Shown one piece after another: positions 43,835 to 55,619 of a DNA stretch of 64,000 bases. Under the pieces are notes generated by a model, which worked only from the letters and a program-made list of their open reading frames with translations, had not been told where the DNA came from and searched no databases. Both the position numbers and the translations under genes were made by a program. Position 1 is the stretch's first letter; each line of letters opens with the position of its first letter. The DNA is from Nematopogon swammerdamellus (lineage: Eukaryota; Arthropoda; Insecta; Lepidoptera; Adelidae). The DNA lies in the NCBI GenBank assembly GCA_946902875.1, contig OX336343.1:19267596-19331595 (forward strand). The letters are read 5' to 3'.

Positions 43835-44060
43835 TCAACGTTAGCAAGGCTCAGTGCTGCGCATTATCTGCGAAGGTCGATTTGAAGGTCCTTTTGCTTT
43901 CCAAGCCAGTTTCTAAGTCAGCGTCATACCTGTCTGGAAGCACCTGGACCTCCTGGGCACCACCATTTCCAAAGACGTAGGTTTCCGGCAACTAATCGAG
44001 TCTAGGCCTAAAACTGCACCCAAAAAATTGGGAATACTTTTTCGCAATCGGCGGTTCGGT
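43835..44060 (+). pseudogene. RT C-terminal fragment of a related LINE (LINE-C)
   Basis: TTCAACGTTAGCAAGGCTCA encodes FNVSKAQCCALSAK. After a frameshift, HLDLLGTTISKDVGFRQLIE and APKKLGILF follow. This is the same region as LINE-A's FNASKTQVCALSAK..LGVLGVELSHDLNFRRHIE but clearly a different family. Confidence 0.6.
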
Positions 44061-44748
44061 TGCATCCGAAAATATTGTAGGTATTAGGAATATTTAATGT
44101 ACCTACACTACATATGCTTACACTAGGTACATGGACATTTAATACCAATTTATTTTAGCATTATATAGGTACCTATCTATATAAAATTTGCGGTAGATCA
44201 GTGAGTAAGTATGTAGGTATATTACCAACAATACCATGTCGCTTCTTCGCGTCGTCGTCGCGCGTTATCGTACCGAAACCGTGGGTGGGGGCGCGCGGCG
44301 CGGTGCGCGGGCAACCACGCTTCATCGCGAATAATCGCGATTCATACATACATTAGCTACACATTTTGCTCTATTTCTCTGGACACATAAGTTTAATAGA
44401 TAGCAAAGTATATATTTTCGGAATCTTAATTTAATTATCTTCAATTTGATACCCCACTCAATATATTTTGAAAAACTAATTTGACATTTTGACGCCGTGC
44501 GTCCGCCATTTTGAATTTTGAAAATTGTTATATAGCCTATGACACTCCCGTAAATAAGACGAATCCAATAGCACAAGAATTATTCAAATCGGTCCAGTAC
44601 TTTAGGCTGTAGAGTGGAATATAGATAGTCACATACATACATACATACATACACGCCAAACTCATAACCCTTCCTTTTTTGGCTTCGCCGTAGTCGGGTA
44701 AAAACTAAATGTAAGCAATCGTGTTAGTGTGAGCGAGTAACCATATGT
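44061..44748 (-). repeat. Dispersed CCCGACTACG element (44300-44705) after a spacer
   Basis: On the - strand it begins TTTTTACCCGACTACGGCG, followed by a (ATGT)n stretch, then CAAAATGGCGGACG and AGTGGGGTATC. The same order (CCCGACTGCG, ATGTATGT, ATATGGCGACA, AGTGGGGTATC) occurs at 50402-50790. A GC-rich patch at 44280-44320 has no assignment. Confidence 0.55.
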
Positions 44749-44893
44749 ATAACTATAGTATTATCAAAACCTCGTGTCCGGTTGGGCAATATAGTTATAT
44801 GGCTTAGGGAAGCGAATCTGCACAGGGCGCCATGGCGCAAAGCCATATAACTTTATTGCCCAACCGGACACGAGGTTTTGATAATACTATAGT
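44749..44893. repeat. Palindrome P3, ~55-bp arms
   Basis: AACTATAGTATTATCAAAAC..CCGGTTGGGCAATATAGTT pairs with the inverted copy ending ..TTTTGATAATACTATAGTT with very few differences. The spacer is about 35 bp (GGGAAGCGAATCTGCAC..). It lies beside the outer end of the CCCGACTACG element. Confidence 0.7.
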
Positions 44894-45344
44894 TGTGGTT
44901 TTGTGTTCTATTTGTATTCGTTTTTTTTTTAAACCTTTTAGTTTTGTATTGAAGATGTAGTTGTCGTTGTTTTATTCTGATTTAAGTCTTTGTTTCTGTA
45001 TTTTACATTTATATTTAGTTTTTATATCCGTATTAAGCTTGCTGTGCTCACCTGTCATTGGGGTGCACATAATTACTATGTACTATTTGTGTCATGCATG
45101 AGTCTTCTATGTTTTAATGCTGTGTGTACTCTGTTGGTGTTTAATATAAATAAATAAATAAAAATAAATAAATAAAATAAAGTCGGTGTAAATGTGGTGA
45201 AAAGCTATGTCAATCGGTTAGGTAGTTTTCGAGTGAATCACATGAAATATAATATAACCCAATTGGCAGATGTTTGCCAAATGCGCTCATTTCCGACTCT
45301 ACCCTCAACTCATATGAATAATGGCATGAAACTATATAGCCAAT
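44894..45344. other. AT-rich spacer with AAATAAAT runs
   Basis: TAAATAAATAAAAATAAATAA at about 45149-45178 looks like a retroposon tail. No gene. Confidence 0.4.
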
Positions 45345-45728
45345 AAATTTTTTATTGAAAGCGCGACATATGGCGCCGAGCCACTCATAAGGTGTCTAAC
45401 GACGCTCATGGACATTCGTCGTATGCGGGGGTTGCGAATGCCATGCCGGCCTGACAGGTGCCCATTCACGCCCCTCTTGAAGGACCCGAGACTGTACTTG
45501 GGGGGAAATATATGAGCAGGGAGAGCGTTCCAGAGTTTACCGGTTCTGTAGAGGAAAGATCTGCAGAATCGATTAGTACGCATCCGCGGTAAGTCCAGCG
45601 TATAGGGATGCAAACCCAGTGCGTGTGGTGCGGAGGTGGAAAGGGGACGGCGGGATTGCGTTAAACAAGCGATAGAACACACTTAGGGAGCCGACATCCC
45701 TACGGTGTTGCAGTGGTTCTAGATCGTT
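45345..45728 (-). pseudogene. LINE-A 3' fragment with C-terminal frame
   Basis: The - strand frame 45332-45682 contains LHPYTLDLPRMRTNRFCRSF and GKLWNALPAHIFPPKYSLGS and ends near RHGIRNPRIR. This copy keeps open the position that is TGA in copy 1, although other small deletions are present. It ends with TGTCGCGCTTTCAATAAAAA. Confidence 0.85.
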
Positions 45729-46079
45729 CTAGACCAATATAGATAGGTTCTAGACCTAGCGGAGATGTGTCGCATTGCACAGACAAAAACCGCTATTAAA
45801 TAGGTTGAGCCATTCTTGAGCTATAAGCGAACATACATACGTACACACAGACGGCAGGCGTTGCATTTTATTATATGTAGCAGAGGGATAGAGATGTAGG
45901 GATATGTTCATGTCTGTAAAGATATATGTACTAAATAATCGCAATATAATTCAATCATTAGTAAGTAATTGATCGTCAATATATCCAATTCGCGACAAAA
46001 TCCCATAAAACTAAAACTTTACGTACGAGATAGAGTTTCATTACCTGCGTCACCCGAGTGACTGTGATGTGAACTCAGG
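45729..46079. other. Spacer
   Basis: A dispersed repeat fragment (TTGAGCTATAAGCGAACATAC) lies at 45810-45835. No gene. Confidence 0.4.
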
Positions 46080-46320
46080 TGTGCTTCAAGGTGTGGCTAA
46101 TGTTACGGGCGGATTTCTGACAGGTCTAATGCCCTTGTTCGTTGTTACCTTTCCAAAAAAACAAGACCAGGACTTGCATTTTCGCGAAAACGCGAGACGC
46201 GGTGGTCGGTGTTGTGCTGTAATTTACCAGAGTTCTTGCAGCACAACACCGATTACTCTGCCCCCGATTTTCGGGATTCAGCGTGTGTGATATGTATGTA
46301 TGTATGAAAAAAAAATACAT
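46080..46320. repeat. Repeat B copy 2 with conserved stem-loop
   Basis: TCGGTGTTGTGCTG (46206-46219) and CAGCACAACACCGA (46239-46252) with TAATTTACCAGAG in the loop, then CCCCGATTTTCGGG. It corresponds to 17660-17740 and ends ATGTATGTATGAAAAAAAA. Confidence 0.6.
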
Positions 46321-46606
46321 AAGTATACGCCTGTAAACTCTAAGAAGAAACTAAGAGAAAAACTGTTCGCCCTCAATACAGTGAAATGATCAGTCAACCT
46401 ACTGATCAGTGCAGTCTTCGAGGCATTGGGTAATCAGCACACTTCGCGTCGTTGGCTAAAATCCACCTAGATTCCACCCATGTGGAATTCCACACTTTCA
46501 CTGATATTTCAAGTGTTGTGAAATCAATATTGAAAAGTATAATTCTTTAATTCATTACCCTTTTCCAGTAGTAGCAGTGATATCCTTGTGAACACTGCCG
46601 TAGGAG

Positions 46607-46928
46607 TTTTTTTTTATGGAAACTGACACGGTTGGCTACATCACCTACAACATCCGTGATGTCAGCCCATAACACCGGGTGAACTTGGTGCCACCTCAGT
46701 GCTTCCCTTCTGTCGTGCCGGCTACACTGAACTGGACGGAAAACACAAACTATTTACATAGCCGTTTCGACCGACCTTTCATTCAGTGCGGTGGTACCAA
46801 CCCGGGCGGGTTAAACCCTACCACCTAGTAATATAAGAAGGGAGTCATATCCCTTAGTCGCCTTTTACGACATACACGGGGATAGATGCAGTGGGGCTGT
46901 TCTTTTAAAGTACCGGCCCCACACGGTA
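46607..46928 (-). mobile_element. SINE-L, near-complete
   Basis: ATGGAAACTGACACGGTTGG through GTACCGGCCCCACACGGTA. It is one of the best-preserved copies. Confidence 0.85.
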
Positions 46929-49900
46929 GAGTTGCTTTTAGACAGTTCTAGAAACGTTTGTCTGGTTTGAAACCGCAACTTAAAACTGTGAGTAATCTTA
47001 TACGACTAAAGTCAATGACGTATTCCTGACAGCAGCGATATAGGATGCCACAAAAAATACAGGTCCAATTAAAAACAGAGCAACATACAATTTGCTCCGC
47101 AGCTGCGGCGATTTTGGCAGACTTTCGCACCGCTAATGCTAATGTTAATTATAATGGCATATATTCCGGCAACACGCCACATCATTACAGTGTCGTTGCC
47201 CTCAAGCCAATTCAAATAATCACACACGAGGAAAAAAATGCAAAAGTACTCCGAGTGCATAAACACGTACACTTATGCAAATCTGAGACTCTTCCTGTGA
47301 TGTAGCCCAAGTGACGCTCTTTATTTGGGGATTTTGGCATTTTGCTTTTCGGGCATATTGTTATGTCTTCATTGTACGTGGAAGAGCACATGCAAGTAAA
47401 TAATATCGTTATTGATACCAGATAACAAACGAACGAACCTCTTCCAGATTATCGAGAGAGAGTGCTAAAGATTCTGAGGATATTTACGATCGATACTCGA
47501 GAAACGCGCTTTTCACTGAAGAACGTTCTAGGAGTGTAAACGTATTCTACTTTCAATAAAAAAATTAATAAATTATAGCATAGAATTCGCAATCTAAAAT
47601 GGCAACCACATACCGAAAATAGAATAGCTATGGATACCGTTAGCTATTTGATGAGGATTATATTGTATCTAACACGTCATATTTTTATTTTATATCGCAC
47701 TGAAAACCAACAATTTTATTTTCTATACAAAGTCCTCCGGCGTCGGAACTACCTATGTACACCTAATCTGTTCCTACACGTACACAAGATGGGATGAGAT
47801 GTCAGTAGGTCTCCTATCAGACAGAAAACCCTCGACGTCCTGTGCGTGGGATGGGGAGCTTATAACTACCAAATAAGTTAATATCGAGCCACACCAGCTC
47901 ATTCGGCTTGGCGGACATTATTTATTACCGATCAGCCGCAGGGCAGGCGAGAACAAAACTCGAGACACGAGGTCCTTCCCTCCTCGACCTTGCCGAGACG
48001 GACGGCCTTCCCAGAAATTGAATTATGGACTAAACAAAACTAGCCGAAGGACGAGGGGCGGGGCGATCCGGCCTCTCGAGATTAGAGGACTCGGTCTTGT
48101 TTGTTTAATTATTCGGTTCGACATCAAAATTCGTCTACATCTAAACATTCTTAGAATTTAAAGGCCAAAGGTCCGAGAGGTCCTCGGCGGACTGAAGATT
48201 GTAATTTCCATTCAAACGCCTATGTTCAAACAATTTATTTGGAATGGCAAAGATTTTGATGCGATTTCAGAAGTAGAAATTGTTATCCCAATCCTTTGCA
48301 AAGGGACTTTTAAAACTCGTGAAAAAGGAGATATACAGAGAAATACTTTATTGGCGAAGCGCGGAGAACGGCTGGACGGGGGTGGACGGCGGCTGATTTA
48401 GAGAAACAAGCACGATATATTATATAATTTACATGAGATGCAAACGCATACAGAGATATCTTCCTCTTTCAGAATTAAAGGATGTAAACAAAGATTTTCG
48501 CAAAGATTATTATTTCTACGCATTCTTACTTTAAAAAGAATATTTTATAGAATATAAGAATATTTGTCACTGGGTCCTAGCGCATCTCAAAAATATTTAA
48601 AAGGGGTCCTAACAATAATTTTGATTAAGGGGTCCTAGAAAATGTATCAGAACCTTCCGAGACCATATTTTGTTTGTTGGAAGCGATGATTGAACTCATC
48701 CACGATGCGTTCAATAATCGCCTCCGACTGGCGTTGCTCGAACGATCTAAGCAACTCCGATTTCAAGAGTCAGCGGGCGTCCTGGATCCAGTTAGACCTG
48801 AACCTGGATATCTAGAGCCCCGGGAGAGGCGAGGGGTGGACGAGCGCCGCGGTCGGATACGAGGCAGATTGAGAAGATACGAACTCGACACGGCCGTGAC
48901 AACGTACTGCAATAGATAGGGAATCTCGACAACAGCTATTTGAATTCAATTTTGTGGCGGTATTTTAAGTTTTTTTATTTATTTTTTTTCCGAAAAATCG
49001 AGAAAAGGATTGTGTAGGTTAGTAACTTCTTACTTGACTTCAGGAAAAAAAATTTCTAAACTGGACATGACATTTTTTCAGGATGTTTCCATTTAATACT
49101 GAAAGTTAAAAGTTAATTTTAAGTAAATTGCACTTACGGTGTTGCAACCCCATCCGTTAACCCCGAAAGGGGGTTATTCTGTACATGAAACCGAACAACT
49201 TTTGTTCTACGACTTTTTAATTTGAAGAAAAAATAAATTATTTTCCCCATATATTTTGAAAATAGGTATTAAAATGTTGTATGGAAAAAATAAATTTTAT
49301 TTTTGTTTCAATTTTTTTTTTCGCCGCATAAGTTATTTAGTTTCAAATATAGAACCACCCCCTGATGTCATTAAAAATATTACGGGGGCAATTGCATCAC
49401 CGTATATAAGTGATATCCAGTGATTCTCTTATACTTTTATACTACCTATATTTGCATTGTATGTAATTGTAGATTTAACGTTGTAATAAAATTCATTCAT
49501 TAAATTTATTAAAAATATATTATGTAGGTACTAAAAGTAAAATATTTAAAACGTCTGACTGAAAGGCTGCTCAGTGCTTAAATCACTACACGACTACACC
49601 TATTTAGGCATACCTCGGCAAGGCTGTCCTTCCTTCCACCGTTTCTCCAAAACCAGGTCCTTTACATTCCTAGCGTGCGCCTTTTTATTTTAACATTTAT
49701 GTCCATAATCTATTACGAAATTAATTATTATAGGAAATGCGATATATATAAATCAAACCAGCTAGTGAGTAGGGAGATCACTTTAGTGTACTCCCGAGAA
49801 ATTCCTAGGTCGGATATTTGGCTAATAAATTATAAATACGTAGGCGCTGGAGACTTTAGCAGGCGAGAGCTGACCGCGTGGCTACTGAGTTGAAATTATA

Positions 49901-50400
49901 CATGCATAATAATATTATACCATTTAAATTTACCTGCGGTGGTGGAGTCCAGAATTTGTCTAACTAAACTAAACCGGATGCTTCCAGAATGGTTCGCGTT
50001 AAGCGCGCCCCGGGGCGCTGGCTGACCGACCGACACGCCCCCCGATCCCTCATTTAGCTGCAATATTACGTGATGCAAGCGAAAATTATCACCCTACCCA
50101 ACAAACAAATGGATGCTAACGGCAGGTTGTTTTAGATCTTAAAGTTGTATATTGGATTAATATAACGCGTCACTACTGTAGAGCTCTTGTCCCACCCTTA
50201 TAGCACTTACTAACGCTATTGTAAAGTCATTAAAGAACCTTAACCTGCATAAGAATGGGCATCTCGCCTGTGTTAACACCATAATGTTAGTTGGGATTCC
50301 TTTAGCACGAATGTAGCGCTCGTGCGCACTGTATCAGTTGAGTCAACTGAAAAACATTAATTCTGCCTTCGTAAGCATGCTGTATGGACAACTTCTCTTT
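46929..50400. other. Mostly single-copy-looking DNA, no gene called
   Basis: No recognised exon. An 81-codon frame at 48674-48919 (arginine-rich) is unassigned. GGGGTCCTA phrases repeat at about 48570, 48603 and 48640. A block at 49140-49400 (CCCCGAAAGGGGGTTATTCTG..) looks like a dispersed non-coding repeat. A GC-rich patch with GCGCCCCGGGGCGC lies at about 50006. Confidence 0.35.
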
Positions 50401-50401
50401 T

Positions 50402-50790
50402 TACCCGACTGCGCGACGCAAAGGAGGGTAATGTGTTTATCAGCCTATGTATGTATGTATGTATGTTTGTTCCTTTGTGGCACACTAGAGACCAAACGCG
50501 TGGGCCGATTTTGATGATTCTTACGTCAATCGATTTGTCTTAATCTTGCGAGTGTCACTGAAGACATGACAGTAATCAAAATTCAATATGGCGACAACTA
50601 GGTGCCATATTGTGAAAAAGAAAAAAATGAAAGTTGACTAACTATGTTAAGTGGGGTATCGTTGAATAGGTATTTGAAAATCATCTTTAGGTTTCTCTTA
50701 TCATTTTTCATTTCGAATTACCATTTAGGATCTATAACGATTTAAAGTTGGTTAGCAACCATTCTCACTCTTATAATAATAGAGCTGTGA
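50402..50790 (+). repeat. Dispersed CCCGACTGCG element
   Basis: Starts TTTACCCGACTGCGCGACG, then (ATGT)n, GGCCGATTTTGATGATTC, ATATGGCGACA and AGTGGGGTATC. It is related to 44300-44705 and shares its terminal CCCGACT with palindromes P1 and P2. Confidence 0.55.
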
Positions 50791-50805
50791 TAAAGTTCTT
50801 ATTAT

Positions 50806-51330
50806 ACAGGGTGTTCGGCACATCGACCGACAATTTTTTTTTGTAGATAAGTGGGGTCATTTGCAACGTTTTGACCCAACATACCTTTTGTCAGGTGTCA
50901 CGTGGTATCGAGATACGATTTTTTTTTCTTTATTTTTGAAAATTACCAAAATCCCAGCTTTAAACCCTTGTAATTTCTTTGTTCATGGTTGTATCAGCAC
51001 GAAATAAAATTTATTGAATTTTACGATGTATCCTCGCGAACGGTACATGTTCTAAATTTGAAAATGCTCCGGAAAACGCTCTCAGTACAAGAAGCGACCA
51101 CCGATAAGTAAGTGGCCCTGTTACAAAATGCCCGTGTTGTTGTTCTATTCTGGTCTATGTCCCTAATTTTGACCACATAGTGAATTATTTTTATGACATT
51201 TGGTATACCGTTGGAAAGGGCGTAAATTTGTGAACTTTTTAAAAGAAAATGAGGGGGGAAGCGGAGCGAGGCGAATATGTGTGTATGAATTTCCTCCATA
51301 AAATTTAAGCCGATCATCTAAATTTGATTA
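50806..51330. other. Possible transposon end and spacer
   Basis: TACAGGGTGTTCGGCACATCG at 50806-50826 is a typical insect transposon-like terminus. No matching inverted end was identified, so it is not called as an element. Confidence 0.3.
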
Positions 51331-51477
51331 AAATTAGTACACGCAGTAGTAGTAGCTATACGAGACACAGGATAGGCTAAATAAAATTCAGTTCCGGTTA
51401 CGCTAATAGGTGGAATATTTTACTTAGTTAGGTAGTATTTGATTTATAACTGAAGTTTCTTATTTTAATATTGATAG

Positions 51478-52962
51478 CTTTATCCCGCGCATTCGCTCGC
51501 GTGAAATTCGTATTTCAAAAGAAGAAAGTAAGTAACTTAGGCCAGGACCGGAAGGTCAACTGGATTCAGATAAACAATAAATTAAGTAACATACTAAAGG
51601 CGAGGCCGAAGGCCGAGCTGCGTTCAGGAAGAGTATAAAGCTTTTCGAAGAAAGTAAGTAACAAAGGGCGCGGCCGAAGGCCGAGCTGCATTTAGGAAGA
51701 CTATAAACCTTCTCGAAGAAATTAAGTAATTGAGGGCGAGGCTGAAGGCCGAGCTGCGTTCAGGAAGACTATAAACCTTCTTGATGAAAGTAAGTAACTG
51801 AGGGCGAGGCCGAAGGCCGAGCTGCGTTCAGGAACACGATAACCTTTTCGAAGAAAGTAAGTAACAGAGGGCGAGGCCGAAGGGCGAGCTGCGTTCAGGA
51901 AGACCATAAACCTCCTCGAAGGGAAGCACTGACGTGGCACAAAGTTCATCCGGTGTTATGGGCTGACATCACGGATGTTGTGGGTGATGTAGCCAACCGT
52001 GTCAGTTTCCATAAAAAAAGTAAGTAACTAAGGGCGTCGCCGAAGGCCGAGCTGTATCCTGGAAGACACTGACAGTAAGTAACTATGGGCGATAGTTACA
52101 TACTTTCTTCAAGACGGTTTATAGTATTCCTGAACGCAGCTCGGCCTTCGGCCTCGCCCTCAATTACTTGATTTCTTCGAAAAGATTTATAGTCTTAATG
52201 AACGAAGCTCGGCCTTCGGCCTCGCCCTTAGTTACTTACTACTTGCTTCGAGAAGGTTTATGGTTTTCCTGATTGCAGCTCGGCCTTCGGCCTCGCACTT
52301 TGTTACTTACTTTCTTCGAAAAGGTTATCGTCTTCCTGACCGCAGCTCGGCCTTCGGCCTCGCCCTCAGTTACTTACTTTCATCAAGAAGGTTTATAGTC
52401 TTCCTGAACGCAGCTCGGCCTTCGGCCTCGCCCTCAATTACTTAATTTCGTCGAGAAATTTTATAGTCTTCCTGACCGCAGCTCGGCCTTCGGCCTCGCC
52501 CTCAGTTACTTACTTTCATCAAGAAGGTTTATAGTCTTCCTGAACGCAGCTCGGCCTTCGGCCTCGCCCTCAATTACTTAATTTCGTCGAGAAATTTTAT
52601 AGTCTTCCTGAACGCAGCTCGGCCTTCGGCCTCGCCCTTACTTACTTACTTTGTTCGAGAAGGTTTATGGTCTTCCTGAACGCAGCTCGGCCTTCGGCCT
52701 CGCCCTCTGTTACTTACTTTCTTCGAAAAAGTTATCGTCTTCCTGAACGCAGCTCGGCCTTCGGCCTCGCCCTCAGTTACTTACTTTCTTCGAGAAGGTT
52801 TATTGTCTTCCAGAATGCAGCTCAGCCTGAAGCCTCGCCGTTAGTTACTTACTTTAGTTGAGAAGGTTTATTGTTTACCTAAACGCAGATCGGCCTTAGT
52901 TACTTACTTTCTTCTTTTGAAATACGAATTTCACGCGAGCGAAGCCGCGGGCAAAAGCTAGT
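51478..52962. repeat. 1.5-kb inverted array of 68-bp units
   Basis: Left arm: units containing GCGAGGCCGAAGGCCGAGC at about 51604, 51672, 51740, 51808 and 51875 plus one after a nested SINE. Right arm: the inverted unit (GCTCGGCCTTCGGCCTCGC) from 52138 to 52887, about 12 times, period 68. The inversion centre is near 52085. Outer arms match as well: TCGCTCGCGTGAAATTCGTA (51493-) and its inverse TACGAATTTCACGCGAGCGA (52923-). Every unit also contains GAAAGTAAGTAAC on one strand. Confidence 0.8.
51918..52019 (+). mobile_element. SINE-L 3' fragment nested in the inverted array
   Basis: GAAGGGAAGCACTGACGTGG to CAGTTTCCATAAAAAAA interrupts one 68-bp unit of the left arm. Confidence 0.8.
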
Positions 52963-53115
52963 AATCAATAAAATTATCAGTAGTTTACACCACCGCTAGC
53001 TACTTAATAATCCCCACGATATTAACTTTCTCAATGAAATGACAAGATTACAAAATTTACGGTCTTATAATCCTAACTAAAAAGTGTAAAATAAAAAAAG
53101 TTAATTTTACAAAAT
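52963..53115. other. Short spacer
   Basis: Follows the GCGAAGCCGCGGGCAAAAGC end of the array. No feature. Confidence 0.4.
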
Positions 53116-53526
53116 AAAAAAACCCGACTGCGTAAAAAATTAACTTTAAATAAAAACTGAAAAGAAAAAAACAAGTCCAGTAGTCTAGAAATTTGTTAAG
53201 TAATATTGAATAACTACACCATTGAAATAGTTTCAGTATCGATACACACATATAATAAAACAAATAATAAACTCTAATGCGGAACATAGCGACTTTAACA
53301 GTCGGGACCCATTGAAATTTTCCCAATAATGGGTCCCGACTGTTAAAGTCGCTATGTTCCGCATTAGAGTTTATTATTTGTTTTATTATATGTGTGTATC
53401 GATACTGAAACTATTTCAATGGTGTAGTTATTCAATATTACTTAACAAATTTCTAGACTACTGGACTTGTTTTTTTCTTTTCAGTTTTTATTTAAAGTTA
53501 ATTTTTTACGCAGTCGGGTTTTTTTT
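53116..53526. mobile_element. Perfect long palindrome P2 (190-bp arms, 20-bp loop)
   Basis: Arms 53121-53310 and 53331-53520 are exact reverse complements by base-by-base reading. The loop is ATTGAAATTTTCCCAATAAT. Outer ends are AACCCGACTGCG, and GTCGGGACCC stands at the inner tip. The arms translate to the same 84-89 residue hydrophobic frame on both strands, a by-product of symmetry. A SINE-L follows within 5 bp. Confidence 0.85.
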
Positions 53527-53530
53527 TACC

Positions 53531-53756
53531 TTACTAGGTGGTAGGGTTTATCCCGCCCGGGCTGATACCACCGCACTGAATGAAACGTCGATCGAAACGG
53601 CTATGTAAATAGTTCGCGTTTTCCGTCCAGTGCAGTTTAGCCGACGTGAAATGAAGAGAAGCACTGACATGGCACCTAGTTAATCCGGTATTATGGGCTT
53701 ACATCACGGATCTTGTAGGTGATGTAGACAACCGCGTCAGTTTCCGTAAAAAAAAA
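53531..53756 (+). mobile_element. SINE-L body, head-truncated
   Basis: Starts TTACTAGGTGGTAGGGTTTA and ends CGTCAGTTTCCGTAAAAAAAAA. It begins exactly at the junction where the two different SINE-L heads join the common body. Confidence 0.8.
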
Positions 53757-55314
53757 CTACTGGGTTCGGGTACGAGATAGACAACAAGTGTTTGTTTCCT
53801 CCTCACACAAATTTGTATAACTTGATGGAAGCACTGGCATGGCACTGTTTATAGACAGGAACGAGGTTGATAATGCTAACGTATGAGTCTAGCTAGGAGG
53901 CGCTGCTGTATCCAATGATGACAGGTTATATAAAACGATTGTTTTGTCTTCTCAATCTCTACCTATGGCAGTGTAACTATAGTGCTTAGCTGGGGCCGTT
54001 CGTCTCCATTTGTAAAAGTTCGCGCTCCCACTCACTGACGTTGATTGTGGGTTCGGACCCGGCGGCGGCGGCGCGGCGTCGTCGTGACAGTTCTGAGGGA
54101 TCGCGGCCACACCTCTTCGAGGTTTTATTTATGAGAAGGCCTATTAAAAGTTTTGGCAACTTTGAAAATAAAACGCTAGGATGGAAGAAACTGTTATCGA
54201 TTAGTATTAGGACGTAAAAACATTTTTTTTTTCAATATTCTTTGTACAAATGCAACTTTATAATAAAATCCTTGAAGTTTTGACATTCTGAAAGATAATT
54301 AGTTAGAAACGTTGAACTGATCCTCAATGGTGTTTGTCTTCTAGGGCGTATCGTAAAGACATTGTTCCCCTATCGGTCGACGATGGTTAGCAAACGTATC
54401 ATATAGTATGTTAAGGCCCTGTCAACCCGTATTCACCCGTACTCCTCTTTCAAGGGGCCGCTTTCGCTGGTTGGAGTAGGATGCAACACAATCAATAAAA
54501 AATTAGGTCTTTATTTTTTTATTCCAAAACTACGGATCGAAACAAAAAATTAAAAACTACGGATTTAGATATTTACCAAATAAAAAATTCCAAAGCCTTG
54601 ATTTGGTCACGTTGCCTTAAATACGTTTTTATAACTAAATTCAGAGGCTTGTTCATGATTTTTTTCTATCGAGCGAAGTTAATCAAATCGTGTTTTCAAA
54701 AAGCTATCGATCTGCGCTTATAGATGAAGTTTTACATTTTATATTGAACTCTCTCATTTTATACTGAATCTGTCAGGTAAGTAACATTGGCGGTACCTAC
54801 ACTTCTTGAAATTCGAGTCAGACGCAGTCTCACGTAACCATATTATAACATGCCAGCTATGAAACTATTCGTGGGTTCTTAGGGCAAAATGCATAGTTTA
54901 ACCTCTCGCTCGTATAAGGACATAAATAAATTTTACGGCCTCGGATTATAACTATATCGAACCGAGCGATTACAAAGCGCCCTAACATTTCATTATTCCG
55001 TGAGCCCAGACGAGCGTGTCGGACCGTCAAATCACAACCTACTCGAAAACCAGAGATAGCTTTCGTAGAGGGAACCGGGAAGCGTAATCCATCAACTTTA
55101 ACGTCGACGAAAGTGCGGATTTATCTGATCGGCCGCCGTACGTAGCGAGATGGAGTCGCGCAACCGGTTGACGGACTCGAGTGCAGCGCGAGGGTGGCGC
55201 GGGAGATTGTTTGTGGCAGGCAACCAAACCAACACCCAGACAGACGCCGCGCTCGTATGCTCGCGAGCGAACGAACGCGCGAACGGCTCGTTCAGCCTCT
55301 AGCCGCCCAGCCAG
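53757..55314. other. Spacer rising to a CpG-rich promoter region
   Basis: No gene to about 55000. GC-rich GGCGGCGGCGGCGCGGCG lies at about 54060. From 55000 CpG density rises into the promoter below. Confidence 0.4.
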
Positions 55315-55349
55315 TCAGTCTGTAAGTTTACGCGGCGAGTGACGGACGT
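55315..55349 (+). promoter_or_regulatory. TATA-less core promoter, Inr plus DPE
   Basis: TCAGTC at 55315-55320 matches the arthropod initiator TCAKTY, putting +1 at A55317. GGACGT at 55344-55349 lies at exactly +28 to +33 and fits the downstream promoter element RGWYVT. The surroundings are CpG-rich and free of recognised repeats for several hundred bases. No TATA box stands at -30. This spacing is known to be strict for Inr/DPE promoters. Confidence 0.6.
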
Positions 55350-55619
55350 GCGTCGGACGCTCCCGGCATTACGCGTTCGCGCCTACTGACTCCATCGCCT
55401 ATGGTAGTTTTTTATTATCATTCGGTCGTTTCCATTCCATCGGACACAGGATTCAGTGAGATTGTGACATAAACCCGGAAGGATTGTAAACATATTCATC
55501 CTAAAACGACAAATCAGTGACCAATCAGTGAGTGTTGTGTGCATCTGGAGATCGTGTTCAAAAGTTTCCGGAGCTCTACCCGATGCGGATTATAGTTGAA
55601 CTGAATCGATGACGTTACC

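Noticed and set aside
48674..48919. Arginine-rich 81-codon gene
   Set aside because: No recognisable domain, no splice or promoter context; could be chance.
50806..51330. Complete transposon starting TACAGGGTGTTCGG
   Set aside because: No inverse terminus identified in the next 600 bp.
52090..52890. CRISPR-like array (regular 68-bp spacing)
   Set aside because: The whole unit repeats, with no unique spacers; the context is a eukaryotic fold-back structure.
53057..53608. Mirror-image hydrophobic 84-89 codon frames on both strands
   Set aside because: They arise because the palindrome P2 encodes the same sequence from both arms; no independent coding evidence.
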